Source: an uncultured Prevotellaceae bacterium
Lineage (GTDB): Bacteria; Bacteroidota; Bacteroidia; Bacteroidales; Bacteroidaceae
Direction: 5' to 3'
DNA length: 64,000 bases
Assembly (NCBI GenBank): GCA_902800595.1
Contig: CADCFA010000001.1
Coordinates: forward strand, 1-64,000
Shown here: positions 33,869-42,755 of the stretch, piece after piece
How the letters are laid out: the number at the start of each line of letters is the position of its first letter
Numbering within the stretch: the first letter of the stretch is position 1
Made by a program: the position numbers and the translations under genes
Notes under the pieces: generated by a model
What the model was told of the DNA's origin: nothing
The model's input: only the letters and a program-made list of their open reading frames with translations
Database searches by the model: none

Positions 33869-36289
33869 CTAGATGTCTCGCTCTATATAGGTGAAGGTCG
33901 TATCACCGATGGAGAACTTCATATTATGGAACAGCGAACGACTATGTCCTGGATAAAGCGGCTTCCCATCTATCATCACACCATCTTCGAGTGCTGTCAG
34001 ACTTATGCCTCTCACTGTCTGCCGGAGGTTCGCATGGACAGGTGCCACCTGTCCCTTGACATCCCATGTCATCTGCAACAAGCAGTCTATGGACTTTCCG
34101 ATGGTAACCACCTCGTCTGGATTGTTAATGAACCACTTATAAAGGGCGATATCCGTCTCCTTCACAGCACCTTTCACATTCAGGAAATAATGGTCGGATA
34201 TTGGTGCCAGCTGTGCTATTGCCAGACCTACGCCTACACTATAAAACATACAGCTGAACAGCATGAGCACACGGATATCCATCTGCAAGACACCCCTGAA
34301 GAATACCGTCCACGCATAGACAGAGATGACACCCAAGATAATGCCTATCAGGAGAAGATATTTACGAAGATGATACTTCGATTCGAAAGTCGAGGCAAAG
34401 GCTATTAGCAAAGCCATGACAGACCACGGAATCCAATCGAAAAAGATTAGCATTGTGTTCACGTTGAAAGCTATAATCAAGGACTCTGTCACCATGAATA
34501 CGAAGTACGCCAACAAACCTACGACTAAGCCACGCAGGAAGAAATCGAGGAAACGCTTGGGGTACAACCGACGTCCTGCCGCCAGAAATGAGAATACAAT
34601 GGTAAGGCAGAAGCCAAGGCACAAGCCAAACATGGGCTCATAACCCCTATTATCGGCATGACCATTGAAGACAGCAAACGAATCGACCTCAGGCAGCTGT
34701 GATGTTGTCATCCTCGCAACCAGTGTAGGTACGTCGTTATCATACTCTAATACCAGCACCACATACAGGAACCACGCTACCAAGGCTGCCGCGATAGCCA
34801 TGACGATCCACTTCAGATGGTAGAGTGCATTCTTATGATCGAACAGGTTCTGATGATTGTAGTAATGCGAGCCGTTCTGGCAGTGCCATCCGTATTCCGG
34901 ACAGTGATAACCGTTCTCATCCCAACAACTCTTATGCATGACGTGCTCACACTTCACCACGACATCATCGCCAGGGTTGAAGGGGGCTTTACAGTAATAG
35001 CAGGACTCAGATACTGCAATATTACCCACACTCATGTTGCCGGGGATGTATTTCACCACATACTTCTTCTTGAATAACTCATAATGGATATAGGGAATCA
35101 AGAACTGGAAGATAAGATAGACAAGCAGGATAACAAGCATCACAAGACCGATACCCTGGAAGAACATGGCGATATTGGTATAACCATTCACAATGACCGG
35201 GTTATAGGGATCACCCAAAAAAATGGCAGTAGAGGCTTTTCCCAGAAGATGCCCATCTTCCTTGTCAAACAGTTCAATAACCATGACATGGGAAACGCCA
35301 CTATACACCTTACCATCAGGGTTCTCGAAGTCGAACTCATTGGCAATGATGTTCTCAACTTTCATTCCCATGACGTTCTCTTTCAGATCGGCCCATGAGA
35401 ATTTTTCCTCATAGATTCCACCGTAATTCTTTGAGAGCACCTTCATCACATTCACTGCCGGATCGTCAGAGGGAGCATTCTCTTGACCACCAAAACGGAC
35501 AGCACTGATAGAAAGGAAATTGGAGGATAGCAAGGAGTCGGGCTTTATCAGTGCCTCCTGCAAAGCAAAGTGATCAGGATCGATAGGTTCGTCGTTGTCG
35601 CCATATACCCGTTCGTCAGAGAACACCGCCATCACCACTTTCCTGGCATTCACCCAAGGGCCGGCATGATCCTCTATCTCCTTTTTCTTCAGCATGATAG
35701 AGCGATAGAGATACTTGTGCTGTGACTGATTAGAAACGAAGCGGCTGTTAAGCACATAGTCGGTAGCCTGCATCGTTTCGCTGACAGACATGTCAGACAT
35801 AAATGCCAGATAAAGATTCGCGCCTATGACTGTTCTTATCTCACGGACAGCACTCAGCTCTTCATCCACCACTGTCTGGGGCTGGTCAAGGTCAACCAGT
35901 ACCAGCATCTTCACCCTTTCTTTAGTGATCTGTTCGCCTTCGGTGTTCCTCACGTAAGTCAGGACAGGTTTACTGCTGGAGTTATTCGGTACGCCACCGA
36001 TATACTCTGTTGCTTTCACCACAACTTGAGTGGTATCGGTAAAGGCATAAGGACCGATATTATTGACAGATACGAGTATCTTAAAATGTCTATAACCAGG
36101 TGTAAACTCCACCCCCATCACCTCCATTTGATCATCTCTGTTGGCTGTAGAATCGTTCTCAGCCTCTGTACTGAAGATGTCATTCAGCTCATTTTCATCG
36201 ACAGAAGCACTGCCTAACAACTCATCGCAGCTTACAAAGGCCACGGCGAGGATAGCAATCAGAAATATACGATACCAATTCTTTATCAT
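33869..36289 (-). CDS. Membrane protein with vWA-like, RING-H2-like and FHA domains
   Basis: This 806-residue protein closes T6SS block 1. It starts with a signal/lipoprotein sequence (Cys21), then a periplasmic vWA-like region (about 125-300, VKMLVLVDLDQPQT), a TM helix (371-397), and a cytoplasmic zinc site with C430, C433, C447, H449, H452, C455, C463 and C470, the C-x2-C/C-x-H-x2-H-x2-C order of RING-H2 domains. Six more TM helices follow (about 493-693), then an FHA domain (about 700-806: VVTIGKSIDCLL, VHANLRQTV, VMIDGKPL, FSIGDTTFTYIE). Positive charges (FKKKY after TM1, RRLYPKR after TM3) place both RING and FHA in the cytoplasm. With E1, E2 and Ubl genes in the same operon it is an obvious E3 candidate. 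That role, and its possible part in the T6SS membrane complex, is inference. Confidence 0.85.
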   Translation of the reverse strand: MIKNWYRIFLIAILAVAFVSCDELLGSASVDENELNDIFSTEAENDSTANRDDQMEVMGVEFTPGYRHFKILVSVNNIGPYAFTDTTQVVVKATEYIGGVPNNSSSKPVLTYVRNTEGEQITKERVKMLVLVDLDQPQTVVDEELSAVREIRTVIGANLYLAFMSDMSVSETMQATDYVLNSRFVSNQSQHKYLYRSIMLKKKEIEDHAGPWVNARKVVMAVFSDERVYGDNDEPIDPDHFALQEALIKPDSLLSSNFLSISAVRFGGQENAPSDDPAVNVMKVLSKNYGGIYEEKFSWADLKENVMGMKVENIIANEFDFENPDGKVYSGVSHVMVIELFDKEDGHLLGKASTAIFLGDPYNPVIVNGYTNIAMFFQGIGLVMLVILLVYLIFQFLIPYIHYELFKKKYVVKYIPGNMSVGNIAVSESCYYCKAPFNPGDDVVVKCEHVMHKSCWDENGYHCPEYGWHCQNGSHYYNHQNLFDHKNALYHLKWIVMAIAAALVAWFLYVVLVLEYDNDVPTLVARMTTSQLPEVDSFAVFNGHADNRGYEPMFGLCLGFCLTIVFSFLAAGRRLYPKRFLDFFLRGLVVGLLAYFVFMVTESLIIAFNVNTMLIFFDWIPWSVMALLIAFASTFESKYHLRKYLLLIGIILGVISVYAWTVFFRGVLQMDIRVLMLFSCMFYSVGVGLAIAQLAPISDHYFLNVKGAVKETDIALYKWFINNPDEVVTIGKSIDCLLQMTWDVKGQVAPVHANLRQTVRGISLTALEDGVMIDGKPLYPGHSRSLFHNMKFSIGDTTFTYIERDI

Positions 36290-36312
36290 GCGCTTATTCC
36301 TTTATCTTTATA

Positions 36313-37239
36313 TTATATCGTAGGATACTGGGTACCCTTTCCTTGTTTCTTCATCATCTCCTCCATCTTCTTCACGCTGGCAAGCTTATCCTTATATGCT
36401 TTGTATTTGTTTCTCAGCATGCTGAGAAACAGCAGGATAATAGCGACTGCAGCCAACCCTATCAGATAGTCCTTGACACGCTGGATAATAGGCTTGTACT
36501 CAAGCGCCTGCACCTTCTCAGACACACTTTTCATCACCACGAACTGCTCATCAAGGACATCCATACGGGGTTGCAACGAGGGAACCAGTTCGGTAGCAGC
36601 CTTTGCTGCGTCGTAACTGGCCTGCAGTTTTTCAAACACCAATGACTCACGTGCCTTTGCCTTTTCAAGTTGGGGAGCGAGTTTCTTCACCAGCGAGAAC
36701 TGAAAAGCGCGCTTATAGAGTTTCTTATAAACGCCCACCTGACTCATGATAAACTGATCGGCTTTAGCAAAGTCTTCTACAGCCTTCACCATGTCAGCTT
36801 TGGCATCAAGTGTATCCCTGACGGATTGTTTCATCTGCTCGATGTCGGCCACCTTCTTCATCAGATCCTCATTGTTGGCAATATCCATCTGCTGAGCTTG
36901 CGTATAAGTAGTCCACATCACATCTAAGCTGTTAAAATGTTGATCGTAGGACTTCATACGCTGTTTCAGGATATCAATATAGGTTTGACTGAGGCCCAGC
37001 TTGGCATCAGGTGCCAGCGTAAAACTTCCCAGCATTTGTAACTGTGATAATTCATCCGCAAACTGAGCCAGGCGTGATTCAATCTCTAAATTCAACGCCT
37101 GCTGCTCAGCAGACAGTTCCTCTTTTCCCTCAGTCTTAGCTCCTTGATCCAACGGCACAGACTGCTCCTGCGCCATCAAAGGACCTGACAGCGTAAAGGC
37201 CCATAGAGCCAACACTATATATAGAAGCCTTCTATTCAT
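36313..37239 (-). CDS. Envelope protein with coiled coil and C-terminal anchor
   Basis: The 308-residue protein has a signal peptide (ending PLMAQ), a long helical, coiled-coil-like periplasmic region (about 35-250, for example LNLEIESRLAQFADELSQL) and a C-terminal TM helix (LIGLAAVAIILLFLSML, about 261-278) followed by a basic cytoplasmic tail (NKYKAYKDKLASVKKMEEMM). I do not recognise a named family. It overlaps the previous gene by 8 nt. Its layout suits a spacer or scaffold of the T6SS envelope complex, in the place where other T6SS have TssJ/L/M or TssN-R proteins. Confidence 0.75.
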   Translation of the reverse strand: MNRRLLYIVLALWAFTLSGPLMAQEQSVPLDQGAKTEGKEELSAEQQALNLEIESRLAQFADELSQLQMLGSFTLAPDAKLGLSQTYIDILKQRMKSYDQHFNSLDVMWTTYTQAQQMDIANNEDLMKKVADIEQMKQSVRDTLDAKADMVKAVEDFAKADQFIMSQVGVYKKLYKRAFQFSLVKKLAPQLEKAKARESLVFEKLQASYDAAKAATELVPSLQPRMDVLDEQFVVMKSVSEKVQALEYKPIIQRVKDYLIGLAAVAIILLFLSMLRNKYKAYKDKLASVKKMEEMMKKQGKGTQYPTI

Positions 37240-38410
37240 CCTTTTGAGAGGTTACTTTTTTCTTAAGGCATGTGCTATTAAAGTAACGTTCTGCAGCACG
37301 GAAAGTAGCCAATACACGTTTCTGTTCTTCCGTAGCACCGGTACGACTACCTATCAGATCATTTCCAGCCTTGATAGCTCCCTGACCTTGAGTGATCAGG
37401 TCCTGCTGCTCTATCGGGTCAACACTTACCAGCCAGCGCGATACGGTCTGGTCAATCTGACGGGCTTTTATCATCAGTATCTTCAAATCATCAGGTGACA
37501 GGCCTCCGCCTCCCACACCCTTGGGTCCTTCCACCACAACCTTCATCGCTGCGATGGAATCCACATACTGATTATACTGATCCCATGCCGTCTGCACATC
37601 GGGACAAGGGCTCTGGACATCCTTCGGCTGGAACTGATTCTGAACAGTAGCTTTCATCTCATCGAAAATCTTTTTCGACTCCTGAGATGCAACTATACCT
37701 GTACCATATTTATTTTTCAAAGAGGTATAGCTCTGAGTTACGCTCTCCAAGGCTTTCTGGGCACCCTCAACCTCTGTTTCCAAACCGAAACAAGGATTAC
37801 GCTCAATCGTGATCTGATATTGCTGATTCAGATCTCTGCCAAACGGTATATCATAACGATTGTATTTCTTCTTCTCTGTCTTGTCGATCAGGAACACATC
37901 GCGGAGCGTGACACTCACCTGTGTCCGCTTATTCATGACATCGAATGTCTGAGCAATGAAGTCATTCTCCATCTTATATTCGATAGGAGCAGGCTGCAGT
38001 CCATCATAATCGATCCACCGATGGAAGATAAACTCTTTCCGCGGCTGAGGGATGGAAGCCTTGACAAGCTTTGTGACATAATACTTGTCGGCAGGATCAA
38101 ATGCTACGACATAAGGAAGCTTAGCAGGACGAAGCTTACGCCTCTTGATTAATGGCTTGAAATGCACATTATCCCAGAACACAAACAGTGACCGATAGGA
38201 AATAAGGGTCACAGTGAGGGTGTTGGCATCCTCATTGAATACGAACTTTACCATCAGATCCATATCCTTACTGTCTGGTTTCAAGGATATATGATCGGTA
38301 TAGGACTTTCCCTGCGCTACGGTGATAGTCCGAACAGTCTGTGCCTGAATGCCAAACATCCAGAAACTGACTGCCAGCAGGAGTATCAATCTATGTTTTA
38401 TCTTCATCAT
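37232..38410 (-). CDS. Secreted periplasmic T6SS-linked protein
   Basis: I start this at MMKIKHRLILLLAVSF (38410), 4 nt after the E2 stop, rather than at an ATG inside the E2 gene. The product of about 392 residues has a signal peptide ending GIQAQ and no other TM segment. The N-terminal half is beta-rich (RTITVAQGKSYTDHISL, LTVTLISYRSLFVFWD). The C-terminal half is helical, with a glycine run (GVGGGGLSPDDLK). Family unknown. It probably acts in the periplasm or outer-membrane side of the apparatus with its neighbours. Confidence 0.75.
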   Translation of the reverse strand: MMKIKHRLILLLAVSFWMFGIQAQTVRTITVAQGKSYTDHISLKPDSKDMDLMVKFVFNEDANTLTVTLISYRSLFVFWDNVHFKPLIKRRKLRPAKLPYVVAFDPADKYYVTKLVKASIPQPRKEFIFHRWIDYDGLQPAPIEYKMENDFIAQTFDVMNKRTQVSVTLRDVFLIDKTEKKKYNRYDIPFGRDLNQQYQITIERNPCFGLETEVEGAQKALESVTQSYTSLKNKYGTGIVASQESKKIFDEMKATVQNQFQPKDVQSPCPDVQTAWDQYNQYVDSIAAMKVVVEGPKGVGGGGLSPDDLKILMIKARQIDQTVSRWLVSVDPIEQQDLITQGQGAIKAGNDLIGSRTGATEEQKRVLATFRAAERYFNSTCLKKKVTSQKDE

Positions 38411-38414
38411 GCTT

Positions 38415-39005
38415 TTATGATTGCTCAAAATAAATCCATTCTTTAGGCTCGCCTTGACGCGTAACCCATGCTGCTACTTTCAAATCCTCAGGATAAGGAG
38501 CCTCTATCAGCGCATGATAGGTATCATAACGCAGATAGGATGCCACCCGCAGAACGCCCCACAACAAGTCGGTATAGGTATCTGTCATATTCAGACAAAC
38601 CCGTCCGGCAAAGTCGCCGAAATATCGGATATTCGGATGCCATGGGTGCGCTATCGCCTGTCCTTTGGCGTTGTAAGTGAGGAAATGCAACGATGGCGGT
38701 GCATCCACACAGGGATAGTTATGGGGCAGTTCGATCATCATCTGAAAGCTGGTGGCATAGAGGGGTTTGTTCTCAACCCCAGGCTCATTTAAAGCCTCCT
38801 CATTAGTGACACCACAGATGCTACGCAGATGATAGGTGACGAGATAAGCTGTAGGCAACCCGTCGGTATTGCGACGTGTCACCTGACAGGAGATGTCCTG
38901 ACGATCTGCCAGTCCGTTCTCCAGTTGCTGCCACTCATACCACAGACGACGATTACGTCCGTGAAGGCCAGTGGCATCGAATGCCTGTATCTCGCGCTCC
39001 ATCAT
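38415..39005 (-). CDS. E2-like ubiquitin-conjugating enzyme (UBC fold)
   Basis: The 196-residue protein has the E2 core order: beta strands FQMMIELPHNYPCVDAPPSLHF (about 87-108), the HPN motif at 123-125 in HPWHPNIRYFG, the catalytic cysteine C137 in FAGRVCLNM, and the downstream Trp149 and helix LLWGVLRVASYL. In eukaryotic E2s the HPN-to-Cys distance is 8 residues; here it is 12, within an insertion loop as in bacterial E2 relatives. About 80 residues precede the core and a short tail follows. It would accept a ubiquitin-like protein from an E1 as a thioester and pass it on. It lies right after the Ubl gene (18 nt) and before the envelope genes. Confidence 0.88.
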   Translation of the reverse strand: MMEREIQAFDATGLHGRNRRLWYEWQQLENGLADRQDISCQVTRRNTDGLPTAYLVTYHLRSICGVTNEEALNEPGVENKPLYATSFQMMIELPHNYPCVDAPPSLHFLTYNAKGQAIAHPWHPNIRYFGDFAGRVCLNMTDTYTDLLWGVLRVASYLRYDTYHALIEAPYPEDLKVAAWVTRQGEPKEWIYFEQS

Positions 39006-39023
39006 ACAGCTCTCATACTTCTC

Positions 39024-39341
39024 TCATCCTGGAATAGGATCCGGCACCAAATATACCAGATCACCATTCTTTACATTATAGTCAGCCAGTTTCTGGTCCT
39101 CACGTCCGATACGAGGACGCATGACTCTAATCTCATGCACCTGAGGATCTTCCTTTCCAAAGAAATAGTCCAGTGGTGCACCCGTCTGATCAATCGACGG
39201 GAAATCAAAAATCAGACGTCCATCTTCTCCGATGGCGTGACGCAGGTTGTCCATCAGCGTACCGAGGGGGGCATCAGGATTCACAACCTTGAAACGGACG
39301 GTCTTATTCTTGTAAGAGATGTCCAAAAAGAAATCTTCCAT
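39024..39341 (-). CDS. Ubiquitin-like beta-grasp protein
   Basis: The 105-residue protein opens with a beta hairpin (FFLDISYKNKTVRFKVVN), then a helix (LGTLMDNLRHAIG) and closes with KLADYNVKNGDLVYLVP, which parallels the TLSDYNIQKESTLHLV part of ubiquitin and the end of YukD-type proteins. It ends PDPIPG, so the last residue is a free glycine, which is what an E1 adenylates; no processing of extra residues would be needed. An insertion (about 40-75) lies after the helix. Gene order TssF-Ubl-E2, with 13 and 18 nt spacing, places it in the T6SS operon. Conjugation is inference. Confidence 0.85.
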   Translation of the reverse strand: MEDFFLDISYKNKTVRFKVVNPDAPLGTLMDNLRHAIGEDGRLIFDFPSIDQTGAPLDYFFGKEDPQVHEIRVMRPRIGREDQKLADYNVKNGDLVYLVPDPIPG

Positions 39342-39354
39342 ATTATACTATTTA

Positions 39355-41070
39355 TTACTTTTCACTTTTTTCTATCGTAATGGTTACCTGTATAGGATAT
39401 ATGTTCGTACTCCTAACACTCATCATGGCCTGCATCAGCATCTCTGCCTGAGGAATCTTCTCTTCGAAACCACGACGGATAAACGAGTTCTCATTCAACA
39501 CGATCTCAACGAGTATCTCAAAGCCGGCCTCCCAGCGGTCTTGTTGCTGACGGTGACTAACCGTTATGCTCTTCACCATCTGGCGGGTGATGCCATAACG
39601 CGTCATCAACTCCGTATAACAGAACAATTTCATGTCGGCAGGTGTCACCAACCTATCGTTGGTAATCATATAATAACGCGACAGACTGGCCTCTTCCAAC
39701 TCGTCTCGCACCTCATCGCTACCTGGCATCGGTGTAGCAATCAGTTGCACTGATGCATTGTTGAAACCTGCTGGCGGCTGGAAGGTGCTGCTATCGGAGA
39801 GCTGACCATTGACAGCAGAGCCTAAAGTAGTGACGTAAGTCAGGGAGAGGGATACATCATTGCGGAAGTCTGACGCGCGGGGATTCAGCATCAGATAGAC
39901 GCCGGGGATACGCTCTTCGGCATTGGCGCGAGCAGCATCACGCATACGGGTCAGTGTCTCTATCAGACTATAGATGACCTTATCGTTTGCCTCCTCACGC
40001 AATGATAGGAAGGCATAGAAGTCTGTATAGTAACGGCTGATAAGGGTATTCAACAATATTACCAGACGACCTCGATTGAAACGGTCGGCACTCATCTTTC
40101 GCACTTCCACAGGGAACTGACGAAAGATCTGGTCGGTTGAAGGGCGTAGCATATGCAAGAACTGTTGACTGGCACTACCCAACTCGGTTCCAAGACTCTG
40201 GTAGCCTGCCACACGAACGATAGGATTACTGGAGGACAGATCGGCAGTACGCACTTCAGCATTCACCAAAATGATGCTATTCAGAATCAGATTGTTCTTG
40301 TCGAAAACAAAATCATCCTTGATACCAGAAAACTCAAAAACCAGGTCAATAGCCTCCGTCTCTGCCTGCAAGCACTTATTATTCTTTACGCAATACATTC
40401 TAATATTCTGGCGGGCAAACAAATCCAGGCATGACACTGCAGCATTATAGGTCTGGTTACCATTGTAAAGCACTGTATCAATATCGAAGCAGGGTGAAAG
40501 AGGCAACTCTGAAAACTCCCAAGGTTTAACCAGTGGCAGGATGTGTCCTTTGACCGACACCTTGAGGTCCTTGAAACTATGATTCTTTACCACAAAACTA
40601 AGTCCTGAGAGGTCTGAGATAGGGTTCTCGAACTTCAGTGACACCTTCCATCGACGTCCGTCCATTCTGACAACGGAACGGATGGTAGCATTATATACAC
40701 GGGTCTTCAGCAGAGGAATAAAAGTAGCCTCAGTTTCTGTCAGAGTAAAGACATGTTCCTGAGAAAGATCCATCATAGAAAGCCCTGGCTGCAAAGATGC
40801 CTGGACAACAGCAGTCGCGGGGATTGCATGACCTATCTCATAAGGGGTCAGCATCTGCGAGAACTCGTCAAGCACCTCAGTCTTCATTTGGTCTAACTCA
40901 TTCTCTAACTCATTAGACTGATAGGCCAGCGCCGTCAGGAGCAAAGAGATTACAGGATCCTGTTCGATGCCTTCCAACTGATCGGGATGATCACTACTCC
41001 GCCAGATACGGACGGCCTCATTCAACAGTTCTTCGGCTCTCTGTTTGTTTTCAAATATCGTCTGTTTCAT
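39355..41070 (-). CDS. tssF: T6SS baseplate protein TssF
   Basis: TssF forms the baseplate wedge with TssE and TssG. The 571-residue length is normal. The N-terminal region DPVISLLLTALAYQSNELENELDQM with LTPYEIGHAIPATAVVQASL reproduces the TssF pattern, followed by beta-rich mid domains and a C-terminal part. It lies 16 nt after tssE and 13 nt before the Ubl gene. Identification comes from the N-terminal pattern and from order in the operon. Confidence 0.88.
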   Translation of the reverse strand: MKQTIFENKQRAEELLNEAVRIWRSSDHPDQLEGIEQDPVISLLLTALAYQSNELENELDQMKTEVLDEFSQMLTPYEIGHAIPATAVVQASLQPGLSMMDLSQEHVFTLTETEATFIPLLKTRVYNATIRSVVRMDGRRWKVSLKFENPISDLSGLSFVVKNHSFKDLKVSVKGHILPLVKPWEFSELPLSPCFDIDTVLYNGNQTYNAAVSCLDLFARQNIRMYCVKNNKCLQAETEAIDLVFEFSGIKDDFVFDKNNLILNSIILVNAEVRTADLSSSNPIVRVAGYQSLGTELGSASQQFLHMLRPSTDQIFRQFPVEVRKMSADRFNRGRLVILLNTLISRYYTDFYAFLSLREEANDKVIYSLIETLTRMRDAARANAEERIPGVYLMLNPRASDFRNDVSLSLTYVTTLGSAVNGQLSDSSTFQPPAGFNNASVQLIATPMPGSDEVRDELEEASLSRYYMITNDRLVTPADMKLFCYTELMTRYGITRQMVKSITVSHRQQQDRWEAGFEILVEIVLNENSFIRRGFEEKIPQAEMLMQAMMSVRSTNIYPIQVTITIEKSEK

Positions 41071-41086
41071 GCTTCCTTATTCTTAT

Positions 41087-41542
41087 TTATTTCCATACGC
41101 GCAAAGTACTCTTATACAAGTACGCCTCTTTAGTAGAAATAATCACACCTTTAATAGTGATATAGACAAGACGTTCCTCACGGATGTAAGTCATCGTTAC
41201 AGCCACATCTTCCAAACGCTTCTCATAAGACCTGACGGCCTCTTTAAGCTCTGCCGCGAAGGTATTCATATTCTTCGATGATCCAGAGATTTTCTTGGAA
41301 TACAGGTCACGCAAGCCATTCTCATAGAGGGTATCACCAGAATTATAGATCACACCTTCATGCTCGTCGAAGATCTCAAAACGCATATTATTGAAAACAA
41401 AGCCATATTTGGCGTCTCCAATACTATTATAACGTGGCGTAGTCAGCAACATGCTGAGCGCCTCATCAATCGAGTGCTTAATATTGTCTTCACGGGCCAA
41501 GCCAGTTTTGACCACTTTCAGAGGTATTGCCAGGTATGCCAT
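41087..41542 (-). CDS. tssE: T6SS baseplate protein TssE (gp25-like)
   Basis: The 151-residue protein has the lysozyme-like gp25 fold pattern: DEALSMLLTTPRYNSIGDAKYG at the N-terminal half, FAAELKEAVRSYEKRLEDVAVTM and a C-terminal beta strand (VYITIKGVIISTKEAYLY). TssE links the baseplate to the sheath. It lies 7 nt after tssK. Confidence 0.88.
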   Translation of the reverse strand: MAYLAIPLKVVKTGLAREDNIKHSIDEALSMLLTTPRYNSIGDAKYGFVFNNMRFEIFDEHEGVIYNSGDTLYENGLRDLYSKKISGSSKNMNTFAAELKEAVRSYEKRLEDVAVTMTYIREERLVYITIKGVIISTKEAYLYKSTLRVWK

Positions 41543-41549
41543 ACGCGTG

Positions 41550-42743
41550 TTAGATTAATGGGATAAATCGTTCACTTTCTGGTTCAGGCACATAGAGCGC
41601 ATTGAACAAATGCTCGAACAGCTCCTGGTACAGACGCTCGTAGAGCCTCTCCCTCAGACTTTCCTCCATTACACCCAGCGAGGTGTTCATCTCTGTACGG
41701 AGTTCCTCCATGAGTGCAGGCTTCATCTGGTCGTTGATGTAGTCGGTAAGCGTCTTTGTCTGCTCTGCAAGGGCATTCTGCATTTCTTCCTTCACCAAAG
41801 CAATCAGCTTCTCCTTGGTCTCTTCCAACAGCTTGACAATCAATTCCTCATGCAACTGAGCATACAACTCAGCCTTCGCTTGTCTCAGAAGCGCGTCGTA
41901 GTCGATGGTATTATCAACCAGAACCACCTTATCGAGCACGGCAACAGCACCCGTCAGATAATCCTCAAACCAATTCAGCCATATCATGATATCAACCTGA
42001 CTCGGTTCTGGAATCCTGATGGTCTGCTCTGTGTTGGGAGAGATAATATAATAATCGACGGCATGGGCAATCTCCTGCAACAGCATCACAAAATCATGGA
42101 CACTGTTTCGGAGACTATATCCTTTCATAATGAAGAGGTAGTGCAGAAGCGCACGTTTGCCATCGCCCTCTTCCAAATTCTGGTGAGAAGTGATGGTACT
42201 CAGCTTATTGATATATTTCTCCAGATAGGCAGCGAACTGATCATTCCCCGTCATGAGCAGACAAGGTGGAATGTAAGTTGTATCAATGGAGAAGACACCG
42301 TCACTGACATTGAACCGAAGCAGCGGCATCACATCCTGAACCTCTGTCTCGTCCAATGAAAGAAGGGCATATTCATAATGCGGACGAACATATGGTACAC
42401 CTTCTTTCTCGAAAGTTGTCGTCGTATCACTGATGCCAATGGTCAGATAGTAACTGTCACCAAATAGCATGGGAATGGGAATGACAGCCTTCTCGTCGGC
42501 ATCAATAATCTTACCCGACGGCAACAGAGCCATACACCGGACGTTCTCTACTTCAAATGTATTCTTGACGAATACGCCCTTACAACTCATTTCCGTACCA
42601 GGCAACAAACCCATCTGTGTGCTTCCTAATGCCGCACGAATGGCAATCTGTTGCTGGAAATCCAGTTTTTCCTCCAGACCGATGAATGTCTGGGCTGTAA
42701 TCTCCATGCCTGGAAACCAGTTTATTCTTGAATTCAGATCCAT
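41550..42743 (-). CDS. tssK: T6SS baseplate protein TssK
   Basis: The 397-residue protein begins with the TssK-type N-terminus INWFPGMEITAQTFIGLEEK and has the shell beta domain and the middle helical bundle (about 200-290), then a C-terminal part rich in Leu/Glu helices (LHEELIVKLLEETKEKLIALVKEEM). The E. coli protein is about 445 residues and ends in a head domain that binds the membrane complex; here the C-terminal region is a long helical stretch instead, which would fit a different membrane complex. It lies 12 nt after tssG. Confidence 0.87.
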   Translation of the reverse strand: MDLNSRINWFPGMEITAQTFIGLEEKLDFQQQIAIRAALGSTQMGLLPGTEMSCKGVFVKNTFEVENVRCMALLPSGKIIDADEKAVIPIPMLFGDSYYLTIGISDTTTTFEKEGVPYVRPHYEYALLSLDETEVQDVMPLLRFNVSDGVFSIDTTYIPPCLLMTGNDQFAAYLEKYINKLSTITSHQNLEEGDGKRALLHYLFIMKGYSLRNSVHDFVMLLQEIAHAVDYYIISPNTEQTIRIPEPSQVDIMIWLNWFEDYLTGAVAVLDKVVLVDNTIDYDALLRQAKAELYAQLHEELIVKLLEETKEKLIALVKEEMQNALAEQTKTLTDYINDQMKPALMEELRTEMNTSLGVMEESLRERLYERLYQELFEHLFNALYVPEPESERFIPLI

Positions 42744-42755
42744 AACCCTACTGAT

